Below, piece after piece: positions 19,101 through 27,684 of a DNA stretch of 64,000 nucleotides; the first letter of the stretch is position 1, and each line of letters starts with the position of its first letter. The stretch spans positions 61,329 through 125,328 of the forward strand of contig JADBYA010000034.1 in the NCBI GenBank assembly GCA_020403245.1, written 5' to 3'. The notes beneath the pieces are model-generated. The model made no database searches, was not told the DNA's origin, and was given only the letters and a program-made list of their open reading frames with translations. Source of the stretch: Flavobacterium sp. Its GTDB lineage: Bacteria; Bacteroidota; Bacteroidia; Flavobacteriales; Flavobacteriaceae. Made by a program: the position numbers and the translations under genes.

Positions 19101-19115
19101 TACTTAGAAAGTCTT

Positions 19116-19123
19116 TAAATTTG
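19116..19123 (+). promoter_or_regulatory. -7 box placing the transcript start at the ATG of the next gene
   Basis: TAAATTTG matches TAnnTTTG and ends only 5 bases before the ATG at 19129. Normal spacing would put the first transcribed base at or next to the start codon, so the mRNA may be leaderless. Confidence 0.45.
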
Positions 19124-19128
19124 TAGCT

Positions 19129-19305
19129 ATGAATGACCAAAATAACGAAAATAAATTAATTGAAGGCGAAGATTATTATTTGACACCTGAAGGATATCGT
19201 TGCTTTACTGAAAAATATCACTTAAAACGTGGCTATTGTTGTAAAAGTGGTTGCCGTCATTGTCCATATGGATTTGACAAAAAAACTGGAACTATCAAAA
19301 AGTGA
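19129..19305 (+). CDS. DUF5522-like small cysteine-rich protein
   Basis: A 58-residue gene below the usual ORF length cut-off. After a short acidic start it reads EGEDYYLTPEGYRCFTEKYH, then KRGYCCKSGCRHCPYGFDKK. The CC-xxx-C-xx-C arrangement could bind a metal ion or an Fe-S cluster, and the pattern matches what I recall of DUF5522. Function unknown. The gene precedes hutU by 56 bases on the same strand, so the two may be co-transcribed. Confidence 0.75.
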   Translation: MNDQNNENKLIEGEDYYLTPEGYRCFTEKYHLKRGYCCKSGCRHCPYGFDKKTGTIKK

Positions 19306-19361
19306 TTAGTGACGAGTAAGTAATAAATAGCCAACAACAATCTATAAACCATAAACTTAAA

Positions 19362-21344
19362 ATGACATTTCAAGAACAAATAGCACAAGGAATTCCATCT
19401 GTTCTCCCAAATCCAAAACCGTATGAAGCAGAAATCAACCATGCTCCAAAACGAAAAGAAATTCTATCGGAGGAAGAAAAAAAGTTAGCTCTAAAAAATG
19501 CATTACGCTATTTCGAACCGCAACATCATTCGGTTCTTATCAAAGAATTCAAAGAAGAATTAGAACAATACGGACGCATCTATATGTATCGTTTTCGCCC
19601 CGATTATAAGATGTATGCCCGACCCATTTCCGAATATCCTGGAAAGTGCGAACAGGCCAAAGCCATCATGCTCATGATTCAAAATAACTTGGATTATGCG
19701 GTGGCGCAACATCCACATGAATTAATTACCTATGGCGGTAATGGAGCCGTTTTTCAAAACTGGGCACAATACTTATTAACCATGAAATATTTAGCCGAAA
19801 TGACCGACGAGCAAACCTTAGCTATGTATTCCGGTCATCCTATGGGATTATTTCCATCACACGCAGCAGCGCCAAGAGTAGTGGTTACCAATGGAATGGT
19901 TATCCCCAATTATTCTAAACCCGACGATTGGGAAAAAATGAATGCCTTAGGTGTCTCCCAATACGGCCAAATGACCGCCGGAAGTTATATGTATATTGGT
20001 CCACAAGGTATCGTTCACGGAACGACCATCACGGTACTCAACGGATTTAGAAAAATAAAAAAATCTCCACGAGGCGGTTTATTCGTTACTTCTGGCTTAG
20101 GCGGAATGAGTGGCGCACAACCGAAAGCCGGAAATATTGCAGGGTGTATAACCGTTTGCGCTGAAGTTAATCCGAAAATTACACATATTCGTCACTCACA
20201 AGGTTGGATTAATGAAGTAATTGAAAACATTGACCAACTAGTTCCAAGAGTTAAAAAAGCGTTAGAAAACAATGAAGTGGTCTCTATAGCTTATTTAGGA
20301 AATGTAGTAGATGTATGGGAACGTTTCGACCAAGAAAATGTGCATATCGATTTGGGTTCTGATCAAACTTCATTACACAATCCTTGGGCTGGAGGATATT
20401 ACCCCTTGGGTTACACTTTTGAAGAGTCAAATGATATAATGGCCAATAATCCAGAGAAATTCAAAGAAGAAGTTCAAAAAACACTGCGTCGTCATGCGGC
20501 AGCCATCAACAAACATACCGAAAAAGGAACGTATTTCTTCGATTATGGAAATGCCTTTTTACTAGAAGCTTCTCGTGCCGGAGCCGATGTTTTTGCAGAA
20601 AATCACATCGATTTTAAATACAACAGTTATGTTCAAGACATTATGGGACCGATGTGTTTTGACTATGGTTTTGGCCCATTCCGTTGGGTTTGTGCCTCTG
20701 GAAATCCAGAAGATTTAGCAAAAACTGACGCCATCGCCTGCGAAGTTCTTGAAGAAATGATGAAAAATTCTCCATCCGAAATCCAGCAACAAATGGCCGA
20801 TAACATTCAATGGATTAAAGGCGCACAAGAAAATAAATTAGTGGTTGGTTCACAAGCTCGAATTTTGTATGCCGATTCAGAAGGTAGAATAAAAATAGCT
20901 GAAGCTTTCAACCAAGCCATTGCTCGTGGTGAAATTGGCTACGTCATTTTAGGTCGTGATCATCACGATGTTTCGGGAACTGATTCGCCCTACAGAGAAA
21001 CCTCAAATATTTATGACGGTTCTCGTTTTACCGCCGATATGGCCATACAAAATGTCATAGGTGATAGCTTCCGTGGTGCCACTTGGGTTTCGATACACAA
21101 TGGCGGTGGCGTGGGTTGGGGCGAAGTAATTAATGGTGGATTTGGTATGGTTCTTGATGGTTCTACAGCAGCGTCAAAACACTTAGAATCAATGCTTTTC
21201 TGGGATGTGAACAACGGAATTACTAGAAGAAGTTGGGCACGAAACGAAGGCGCTATTTTTGCTATAAAAAGAGCAATGGAGACGCAACCTTTACTAAAAG
21301 TTACCATCCCTAATGTTGTGGATGAAAATTTGTTTCAAGTTTAA
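19362..21344 (+). CDS. hutU: Urocanate hydratase
   Basis: HutU hydrates urocanate to imidazolonepropionate, the second step of histidine degradation, using tightly bound NAD+. TYGGNGAVFQNWAQYLLTMK, MTAGSYMYIGPQGIVHGTT, the glycine-rich LFVTSGLGGMSGAQPKAGN and CFDYGFGPFRWVCASG are family signatures. At 660 residues it is of the longer Bacteroidetes type; the form of about 560 residues is more usual in proteobacteria. The other hut genes (hutH, hutI, hutG) are not in the window. Confidence 0.95.
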   Translation: MTFQEQIAQGIPSVLPNPKPYEAEINHAPKRKEILSEEEKKLALKNALRYFEPQHHSVLIKEFKEELEQYGRIYMYRFRPDYKMYARPISEYPGKCEQAKAIMLMIQNNLDYAVAQHPHELITYGGNGAVFQNWAQYLLTMKYLAEMTDEQTLAMYSGHPMGLFPSHAAAPRVVVTNGMVIPNYSKPDDWEKMNALGVSQYGQMTAGSYMYIGPQGIVHGTTITVLNGFRKIKKSPRGGLFVTSGLGGMSGAQPKAGNIAGCITVCAEVNPKITHIRHSQGWINEVIENIDQLVPRVKKALENNEVVSIAYLGNVVDVWERFDQENVHIDLGSDQTSLHNPWAGGYYPLGYTFEESNDIMANNPEKFKEEVQKTLRRHAAAINKHTEKGTYFFDYGNAFLLEASRAGADVFAENHIDFKYNSYVQDIMGPMCFDYGFGPFRWVCASGNPEDLAKTDAIACEVLEEMMKNSPSEIQQQMADNIQWIKGAQENKLVVGSQARILYADSEGRIKIAEAFNQAIARGEIGYVILGRDHHDVSGTDSPYRETSNIYDGSRFTADMAIQNVIGDSFRGATWVSIHNGGGVGWGEVINGGFGMVLDGSTAASKHLESMLFWDVNNGITRRSWARNEGAIFAIKRAMETQPLLKVTIPNVVDENLFQV

Positions 21345-21438
21345 AATTTCAAGTTAGTTTTAGAAAAAACTTGAAACTTGACACGAACATAAAAGGCAAC
21401 TGGCAAAGCAAACTTGAAACTAAAAAAAATAATACACT

Positions 21439-21972
21439 ATGAAAACACTTAAATTTTTTCCGTTACTGCTACTCGCTATTCTTGGTTCCTGTTCGTCTTT
21501 GAGTGTGAACTCTGATTATGATAAAAAAGTAGAATTTACACAATTTAAAACTTTTGCTTTTTACAAAAACGGTATTGACAAAGTTGAAATATCGGATTTA
21601 GACAAAAGAAGAATTCTGAACTCTATTGATGAAGTCTTAACTGCCAAAGGATTGACTAAAAGTGAAACACCCGATTTGTTAATCAATTTTTTTACAAAAG
21701 AACGTGAGCAAGTAGATGTGAACCAATTCAATATGGGTTGGGGTTATGGCTGGGGCTGGGGTTGGAACCCTTGGATGTGGGGTGGAAACACTTCTGTTAC
21801 AAGATATGTTGAAGGAACCTTATACATTGACATCATCGATGCCAAGAAGAAAGAATTAATTTGGCAAGGTGAAGGAATAGGTGTTTTAACCAAGGACACG
21901 AATAAAAAAGACGCACTTATTAAAGAGTTTGTTACCAAAATTTTGGCGCAATATCCGCCGGTGAAGAAGTAA
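21439..21972 (+). CDS. DUF4136 lipoprotein
   Basis: 177 residues with a lipobox (ILGSC). DYDKKVEFTQFKTFAFY at the start and YVEGTLYIDIIDAKKKELIWQGEG towards the end are the two conserved parts of DUF4136, a family of small envelope lipoproteins without known function. Between them is a Trp/Gly-rich stretch, MGWGYGWGWGWNPWMWGG, common in this family. It is monocistronic, 94 bases downstream of hutU. Confidence 0.85.
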   Translation: MKTLKFFPLLLLAILGSCSSLSVNSDYDKKVEFTQFKTFAFYKNGIDKVEISDLDKRRILNSIDEVLTAKGLTKSETPDLLINFFTKEREQVDVNQFNMGWGYGWGWGWNPWMWGGNTSVTRYVEGTLYIDIIDAKKKELIWQGEGIGVLTKDTNKKDALIKEFVTKILAQYPPVKK

Positions 21973-22349
21973 TTGTTGGTTGATAGTTGTAGGTTTTAAG
22001 TTTTAGGATGAACCGTACTATTGTTTTGTGGTTTCCCCGCCTTTGGAGGGGTGCCCGCCGCCGCGGGCGGGGTGGTTTTAGCCCGGATGGCAATGGAAAG
22101 CTTTTTGCAAAAGCGGTTTCGTTTTTCTTGTTGCCGAATCGCGACCAGAGGAAGCGCTTTCGGGAACTTTAGTAAAACAAACCGATTTGGTGAAAACTTG
22201 TAATGAACAGCCGGAGTAGCTACTGAAAAAAGTAATCAGTAGGCAGTTTTTGGTGGTCAGAAGACCTCGCCTGCGCCTCGACTACGCTAATTGTAAACTA
22301 GCTCGGCAGGACGACTCAAAATTGACAACCGACAACCGACAACGTTCAA
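21973..22349. other. Convergent spacer of 377 bases with hairpins and a dispersed element
   Basis: No credible gene. A GC-rich hairpin cluster at 22035-22072 (CCCCGCC-GGGG and GCCCGC-GCGGGC) precedes dispersed element copy A (22079-22230). The final bases contain AATTGACAACCGACAACCG, a low-complexity stretch of the kind described in the findings. Confidence 0.6.
22079..22230 (+). repeat. Dispersed intergenic element TAGCCC...TAGCTACTGA, copy A
   Basis: It begins TAGCCCGGATGGCAATGG and ends ACAGCCGGAGTAGCTACTGA. Ends and order match copies B (28543), C (38355) and D (44480); the centre is longer and different. This is the least similar of the four copies. Confidence 0.5.
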
Positions 22350-24446
22350 CTAATACCCCAACAACTCCTCCATCTTCAATCTCACTTTATCCGCATTTGG
22401 AATCATCGTAAACTCCAATGTACTATTCAACGGAATCGCTGGCATATTCTCCGAACCAATCACCATTACTGGCGCATCGAGGTATTTGAAACATTTTTCT
22501 TGAATTAATCCCGCCAAACTTCTTGCAAACGAATTTTTCGTTGGTTCTTCGGTGACTACCAAACATTTTTTGGCTTTTTTAACCGATTTAAAAATAGCTT
22601 CTTCGTCTAATGGATACAAGGTTCGCAAATCGATAATTTCAATCTGCTGCTTGTCATTAGCTCCACTCTGTTCGACTTTGCCTCGATTCTGAGCTTGTCG
22701 AAGAATCTCTGCCGAAGCATTCAATGCCCAATGCACGCCCATTCCGTAGGTAATCACGGTAATCGTTTCATTGGTTTCTTGTTCCCAAATCTCTTGAACG
22801 ATATTCGCTTTTCCAAAAGGCAAGATGTAATCTTCACTTGGTTCGTTTACTCTGGCAGCATCAGTGCCTTTTACTTTACTCCAATACAATCCTTTATGCT
22901 CCAAAATGACCACTGGATTCGGGTCGTAATACGCTGCTTTTAGTAATCCTTTTAAATCGGCTCCGTTGCTTGGATAAGCAATTTTTATTCCTCGAATATT
23001 CGTCAACACACTTTCCACCGAAGAGGAATGATAGGGTCCGCCACTTCCATAAGCACCAATCGGCACACGCAAAATCATACTCACCGGCCATTTTCCATTT
23101 GTTAAATAACACGAGCGGCTTACTTCGGTAAACAATTGATTCAGTGCTGGCCAGATGTAATCGGCAAACTGAACCTCGACTATTGGCTTTAACCCAGTGG
23201 CTGACATCCCAACAGTGGAACCCACAATAAACGCTTCTTGAATGGGTGTGTTAAAAACGCGTTCGTCTCCGAATTTTTGGGCTAAGGTTGCAGCTTCTCT
23301 GAAAACACCACCTAACCTCCCTCCTACGTCTTGTCCGTATAACAAACATTCTGGGTGTTTTTTCATTAATTCTTCCACAGCAAACAGCGCACAATCCACC
23401 ATTACCACTTTATCTTCTCGCTCCGGGTTGCGTTCGCCTACTTCTTCTGTAATTGGTGTTGGCGCAAAATCGTGCGTAAATAAATCTTCGGGTTTTGGAT
23501 CTTCGGCTAGTTGCGCTTTATCGAAATCAGCTAGCACTTCTGCGAAAGCAGAAGTCTCAATATTTTGAATTTCTTCATTGGTAAATCCTACTTCCAACAT
23601 TTGTTTTACTAAAACCGGAAACGGATCACGCGATTGCGCTTCTTCCAAATCATCACGATACCATTCCATTCGAACTCCCGATGTATGATGATTTAATAGC
23701 GGCACTTTAGCATGAATCAAAAACGGGCGACGTTCTTCGCGAATGGTTTTCACTACTTTTTGAACCGCTAAATAACTTTCCGTAAAATTAGCTCCGTCAA
23801 TAGAAATCGCTTCGATTCCGTGAAATCCTTTTGCGTATTCAAACGCATTTTGCGCTCGGGTTTCAGCTGCATTTGCCGAAATATCCCAACCGTTATCCTG
23901 AACTAAATATACTATTGGTAATTGTTTTAAAGCCGCCATTTGAAGTGCTTCGGCAACTTCACCTTCGGTCACCGAAGCATCTCCCAGCGAACAAACAACT
24001 AATGGTTTCTCTTGATTAACATCTTGAATTCCTATATTTTCTTTATACCAAAATCCCATTGCAGCTCCCGTTGCCGGAATGGCTTGCATCCCAGTGGCAG
24101 AAGATTGATGTGGAATTTTAGGTTTGTCAACATCTTTCAAACTGGGGTGACAATAGTAGGTTCGACCCCCTGAAAATGGGTCGTCCTTTTTTGCCATCAA
24201 TTGCAACATCAAATCATAAGGTTGCATCCCTATTCCCAATAGCATCGCATCATCACGATAGTATGGAAAAACGTAATCTTGTGGTAACAACTGCATTGCC
24301 ATTGCAATCTGAATGGCTTCATGTCCGCGTGAAGTGGCATGAACATATTTGGAAACTATTTTAAAATTATCTTCATACAAATTGGTCATCGCCTTGGCAG
24401 TGGCCATTGTTGAAAATGCTATTTCGAGTATTTTTTTATCTAACAT
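22350..24446 (-). CDS. 2-oxoacid dehydrogenase E1, fused alpha and beta subunits (branched-chain type)
   Basis: E1 decarboxylates 2-oxoacids on thiamine diphosphate and hands the acyl group to E2. The alpha part occupies about residues 1-320 with the ThDP motif CSLGDASVTEGEVAEAL...QDNGWDIS. The beta part (from about 345) has LLYGQDVGGRLGGVF, TPIQEAFIVGSTVGMSATG and EVQFADYIWPALNQL. Fusion in one chain of 698 residues is seen in Bacteroidetes. The neighbours ilvE and E2 point to branched-chain 2-oxoacids as substrates. Residues about 580-596 (NRGKVEQSGANDKQ) are a low-complexity insert containing a copy of the 25-base repeat. E3 (dihydrolipoamide dehydrogenase) is not in the window. Confidence 0.9.
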   Translation of the reverse strand: MLDKKILEIAFSTMATAKAMTNLYEDNFKIVSKYVHATSRGHEAIQIAMAMQLLPQDYVFPYYRDDAMLLGIGMQPYDLMLQLMAKKDDPFSGGRTYYCHPSLKDVDKPKIPHQSSATGMQAIPATGAAMGFWYKENIGIQDVNQEKPLVVCSLGDASVTEGEVAEALQMAALKQLPIVYLVQDNGWDISANAAETRAQNAFEYAKGFHGIEAISIDGANFTESYLAVQKVVKTIREERRPFLIHAKVPLLNHHTSGVRMEWYRDDLEEAQSRDPFPVLVKQMLEVGFTNEEIQNIETSAFAEVLADFDKAQLAEDPKPEDLFTHDFAPTPITEEVGERNPEREDKVVMVDCALFAVEELMKKHPECLLYGQDVGGRLGGVFREAATLAQKFGDERVFNTPIQEAFIVGSTVGMSATGLKPIVEVQFADYIWPALNQLFTEVSRSCYLTNGKWPVSMILRVPIGAYGSGGPYHSSSVESVLTNIRGIKIAYPSNGADLKGLLKAAYYDPNPVVILEHKGLYWSKVKGTDAARVNEPSEDYILPFGKANIVQEIWEQETNETITVITYGMGVHWALNASAEILRQAQNRGKVEQSGANDKQQIEIIDLRTLYPLDEEAIFKSVKKAKKCLVVTEEPTKNSFARSLAGLIQEKCFKYLDAPVMVIGSENMPAIPLNSTLEFTMIPNADKVRLKMEELLGY
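22682..22706 (-). repeat. 25-base repeat copy inside E1
   Basis: On the minus strand it reads ATTCTTCGACAAGCTCAG then AATCGAG, close to the copy at 10798-10822. It sits in the beta part of E1 and is read in frame as part of an insert before the QIEIIDLRTLYPLD strand. Confidence 0.5.
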
Positions 24447-24459
24447 ATTTATTATAGTA

Positions 24460-24492
24460 AACCCTGTCAGAGTTTAAAACTCTGACAGGGTT
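24460..24492. repeat. Perfect 16-bp hairpin between ilvE and E1
   Basis: AACCCTGTCAGAGTTT and AAACTCTGACAGGGTT are perfect complements around one base. The hairpin lies in the 60-base gap between two co-directional genes of one pathway. It could attenuate or stabilise the E1 transcript, or be a mobile repeat; it lacks a long T run on the minus strand. Confidence 0.75.
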
Positions 24493-24506
24493 GAATATTC
24501 AATAAT

Positions 24507-25574
24507 TTACTTTGCTTCAACAATCCAACCGAATTCATCTTTTATATCTTGAACTTTTATGGCATTCAAGGTATCGTTGACCATTACTGAAGCTGGGTTT
24601 TCTGATGGAAATTTAATAGCTAAATCATTGTTTCCTATTTCCTCAATCATGGCAATTCCAACAGCTGTTCCTGTTCCGAAAGCTTCTTCTAAAGTTCCGT
24701 TTTGATACGCTTCAATTATTTCAGTAATAGAGATTGGTCTCTCGGTTACTTCAAACCCTTTGCTTCGTAATAAATCAATTACACTCATTCGAGTTATTCC
24801 AGATAAAATAGAACCCGTTAAACTTGGGGTAATGAACTTACCTCCTATTTTGAAAAAAATATTCATCGTCCCAACTTCCTGTATATAATCAAAATGTTGA
24901 GCATCTAACCACAACACTTGGTCGTATCCTGCTTTTTTTGCATATTCTGTTGGGCGAATTGCTCCGGCATAATTTCCGGCAGCTTTTGCTTCTCCTGTTC
25001 CACCATTTACGGCGCGAACGTATTTTTTCTCGGCATATAATTTAATTTTTTTATGAAAGAAAGGTCCAGCGGGTGAAGCCATAATAATAAACTTAAAACT
25101 TGTTGCCGCACGCATTCCGATAAATGGTTCATCGGCATACATAAACGGGCGCAAATACAAAGCGCTGCCTTCCTGTGTCGGAATCCATTCTTTTTCTAAT
25201 GCCGCGAATTGTTTTAACGCTTCCACGAATAAATCTTCTGGAAACAAAGGCATTCCCATTCGGTTTGCACTAAAATTCATTCGTTTGGCATTCTCATTAG
25301 GACGGAATAATAAGGGTGTTCCGTCTTTTCCCAAGGTGGCCTTCATTCCTTCAAAAATTGCCTGACCATAGTGCAATGCCATAGCTGCAGGATGTGTCGG
25401 GATTAAAGCTAAAGGTTCAATTCTTGGATTTTGCCATTCGCCATTTTGATAATCACAAATGAACATATGGTCTGAAAATCGGGTTCCCATAACGATGTTG
25501 TGAAAATCAATTTCACTTGCTTTTGATTGCGCTACTTTTGTTATTTTAATAGAGGTTGACATAATATCTTGCAT
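24507..25574 (-). CDS. ilvE: Branched-chain amino acid aminotransferase
   Basis: A class IV PLP aminotransferase that interconverts Leu, Ile and Val with their 2-oxoacids. HYGQAIFEGMKA, GTGEAKAAGNYAGAI, QVLWLDAQHFDYIQEVGTMN and GSILSGITRMSVIDL match the IlvE family; the PLP lysine lies in the EAKAAGN segment. 355 residues is normal for this subgroup. Two in-frame ATGs, 12 bases apart (25574 and 25562), are both possible starts. Placed between E2 and E1, it would feed the dehydrogenase with branched 2-oxoacids, for catabolism or for iso-branched fatty-acid precursors. Confidence 0.93.
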   Translation of the reverse strand: MQDIMSTSIKITKVAQSKASEIDFHNIVMGTRFSDHMFICDYQNGEWQNPRIEPLALIPTHPAAMALHYGQAIFEGMKATLGKDGTPLLFRPNENAKRMNFSANRMGMPLFPEDLFVEALKQFAALEKEWIPTQEGSALYLRPFMYADEPFIGMRAATSFKFIIMASPAGPFFHKKIKLYAEKKYVRAVNGGTGEAKAAGNYAGAIRPTEYAKKAGYDQVLWLDAQHFDYIQEVGTMNIFFKIGGKFITPSLTGSILSGITRMSVIDLLRSKGFEVTERPISITEIIEAYQNGTLEEAFGTGTAVGIAMIEEIGNNDLAIKFPSENPASVMVNDTLNAIKVQDIKDEFGWIVEAK

Positions 25575-25592
25575 ACTAAAAATAGTTTTGGG

Positions 25593-26927
25593 TTAAAATT
25601 TCCCTTCGGAAGTTAAGGAGCTAAATTGTTCTAAATAATCGCCTACTTTTCGCAAAAAAGATCCTCCTAAAAATCCATCAACCACACGATGGTCAAAGGA
25701 TAAAGAAAGAAACATCATACTGCGGATAGCAATTTCATCGCCTTTGGAAGTTGTAATTACTTCTGGACGTTTTTTAATAATTCCGAAAGCTAAAATTGCT
25801 ACTTCGGGTTGGTTGATAATAGGCGTTCCCATCAAGCTTCCAAAGGTTCCTACATTGGAAATCGTAAATGTACTTCCTTGAATTTCTTCTGGTTTTAATT
25901 TATTATTTCGGGAAGCTTCAGCTAAATGATTGACTTCTTTTGCTATGGCTCCCAACTCTTTTTCATTGGCATTTTTCACCACCGGAACAATTAAGTTCCC
26001 ACTTGGTAAAGCGGTTGCCATTCCGATATTAATGTCTTTATGAACAATGATGTTTTTTTCATCTACTGAAACATTAATCATTGGAAAATCCTGAATGGCT
26101 TTGGCTACAGCCAGAATAAAAACTGGAGTAAAGGTTAATTTTTCGTTGTATTTCTGTTGAAATTTATCTTTGTTTTCGTCTCTCCAATTGACCAAATTTG
26201 TGACATCAACTTCAATGTAGGACGTCACGTGTGGCGACGTTTTTTTGGAGTATACCATGTGATCTGCAATCATTTTTCGCATTCTGTCCATTTCAACGAT
26301 ATGGTCTTTTCCTTCAACAAAATTGATTTTGGGTTTAGGATACGAAGAAGATTGCGAGTTTCGAGTTTCGGATTTCGGGTTGCTTTTCAAAGGATATTTA
26401 CGGTTCTTTAAATAATTGAAAACATCACTTTTCTGTAATCTTCCCTCAGCTCCTGAACCTGGAATGGATTGCAGTTCTTCTATGGAAAGATTTTCTTTTT
26501 GGGCAATTGAGATTATTAAAGGCGAAATGAAAGCATCCGAATTGTGAGTTGCGGTTTTCGGGTTGCGAGTTTCGGGTTGCGGGTTGTGGGTTTCGGGTTT
26601 TGTATTTGAAATGACTTCTGCTTTCTTACTAATTTCTTGACTATTTTCTACTTTCGTTAAAATCTGCTGACTGCCATCTGAAACCTGACTTGTATCTATC
26701 AAGGCCAAAACAGTTCCAACCTCAACGACGTCATCTTTCTGAAAACGAATTTCGGTTATGATACCTGATACTGGTGATGGCACATCATTGTCTACTTTGT
26801 CTGTAGCGACTTCAATAAGAGTTTCGTCTGCTTCTACGTAATCGCCTACTGATTTCAACCAGGAAATGATAGTCGCTTCGGTTATACTTTCGCCCATTTT
26901 GGGCATTTTGAACTCGATTATACTCAT
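25593..26927 (-). CDS. 2-oxoacid dehydrogenase E2, dihydrolipoamide acyltransferase
   Basis: In order: a lipoyl domain with the lipoylated lysine in VATDKVDNDVPSPVSG (residues 1-80), a flexible linker, the peripheral subunit-binding domain (SPLIISIAQKENLSIEEL, about 134-175), a second linker, and the catalytic domain ending with SFDHRVVDGFLGG, which holds the HxxxDG active site. Both linkers contain low-complexity repeats (PETHNPQPETRNPKTATHN and KSNPKSETRNSQSSS) encoded by GCGAGTTTCGGGTTGC-like DNA rather than by the usual Ala/Pro linker codons. The gene ends 18 bases before ilvE. Confidence 0.93.
   Translation of the reverse strand: MSIIEFKMPKMGESITEATIISWLKSVGDYVEADETLIEVATDKVDNDVPSPVSGIITEIRFQKDDVVEVGTVLALIDTSQVSDGSQQILTKVENSQEISKKAEVISNTKPETHNPQPETRNPKTATHNSDAFISPLIISIAQKENLSIEELQSIPGSGAEGRLQKSDVFNYLKNRKYPLKSNPKSETRNSQSSSYPKPKINFVEGKDHIVEMDRMRKMIADHMVYSKKTSPHVTSYIEVDVTNLVNWRDENKDKFQQKYNEKLTFTPVFILAVAKAIQDFPMINVSVDEKNIIVHKDINIGMATALPSGNLIVPVVKNANEKELGAIAKEVNHLAEASRNNKLKPEEIQGSTFTISNVGTFGSLMGTPIINQPEVAILAFGIIKKRPEVITTSKGDEIAIRSMMFLSLSFDHRVVDGFLGGSFLRKVGDYLEQFSSLTSEGKF
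26354..26383. repeat. CGAGTTTCGGGTTGC-type tandem repeat in E2 linker 2
   Basis: Short units of the type GAGTTTCG / GATTTCGGGTTGC, read on the minus strand as NPKSETRNSQ. The same word family fills linker 1 at 26543-26602. Confidence 0.6.
26543..26602. repeat. CGAGTTTCGGGTTGC-type tandem repeat in E2 linker 1
   Basis: About 60 bases made of GTGAGTTGCGGTTTTCGG-like units, read in frame on the minus strand as PETHNPQPETRNPKTATHN between the lipoyl and subunit-binding domains. Confidence 0.65.
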
Positions 26928-27000
26928 TTTTTTAGTGTTCAGTGTTCAGAATTGAGTGTTCAGTTAAGCATTATACTGCCAACTAATCACTGAATACCGA

Positions 27001-27597
27001 TCACTCTTTCTTAAATTCTTCTAATGTTTTGTAAAACGCTTCTTGAGTTGGTCTGTCTTTTGGAATTTCTCGCAAAGGTTCAACAGCTTTTAATGTGTCG
27101 TAACACTCTTTTGGCAATTGTTGATATAAAGCTGTTCCTTTGGTTTTCCAATCGATCATTTCATCGGAAACGTCTTTTATGATTGTTGCCGGATTTCCAA
27201 CTACCATTTTTCGATTTGGGATTTGCATTCCGGCTTTAATGAAACTTAATGCTCCTATGATGCATTCATCACCCACATTCACGTCATCCATAATTACGGC
27301 GTTCATTCCTACAAGGCAATTCGCACCAATATTGGCTCCGTGAATTATCGCTCCATGACCAATATGCGCTCCGGCTTTCAGCACCATTGACTTTCCAGGA
27401 AACATGTGAATGGTGCAATTTTCCTGAACATTACAACCATCTTCAATAATGATTTCGCCCCAATCGCCTCGAATGGCGGCACCTGGACCTACGTAAACAT
27501 TTTTTCCAATAATCACGTTACCCGTTACCGCGGCTTGCGGATGGATGAAACTACTTTCGTGGATGACTGGGATGAACCCTTTGAATTCGTATATCAT
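27001..27597 (-). CDS. paaY: Hexapeptide-repeat transferase family protein, PaaY-like
   Basis: A 198-residue left-handed beta-helix protein of the gamma-carbonic-anhydrase/PaaY group. Hexapeptide runs (AAVTGNVIIGKNVYVGPGAA, GANCLVGMNAVIMDDVNVG) and metal-type histidines (CTIHMFPG, GAHIGHGAIIHGANIG) are visible. In phenylacetate clusters PaaY acts as a thioesterase that removes dead-end CoA thioesters, while close relatives are carbonic anhydrases. The gene symbol rests on sequence type and on the position between paaZ/ECH and E2 in the same direction. The gap upstream holds an AT-rich inverted repeat. Confidence 0.75.
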   Translation of the reverse strand: MIYEFKGFIPVIHESSFIHPQAAVTGNVIIGKNVYVGPGAAIRGDWGEIIIEDGCNVQENCTIHMFPGKSMVLKAGAHIGHGAIIHGANIGANCLVGMNAVIMDDVNVGDECIIGALSFIKAGMQIPNRKMVVGNPATIIKDVSDEMIDWKTKGTALYQQLPKECYDTLKAVEPLREIPKDRPTQEAFYKTLEEFKKE

Positions 27598-27609
27598 TTT
27601 TTCTTTTTA

Positions 27610-27674
27610 GAATATAGATGAAAGAATATAGAAAATAGACTTTTTATTTTGTCTCTATTCTATTCTCTTTTTTC
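27610..27674. repeat. Inverted repeat, GAATATAGAAAATAGAC family
   Basis: GAATATAGAAAATAGAC at about 27624-27640 faces GTCTCTATTCTATTCTC at 27651. It is nearly the same as the repeat at 271-348, but here it lies between two co-directional genes. Confidence 0.55.
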
Positions 27675-27684
27675 TTTTCTCTTT

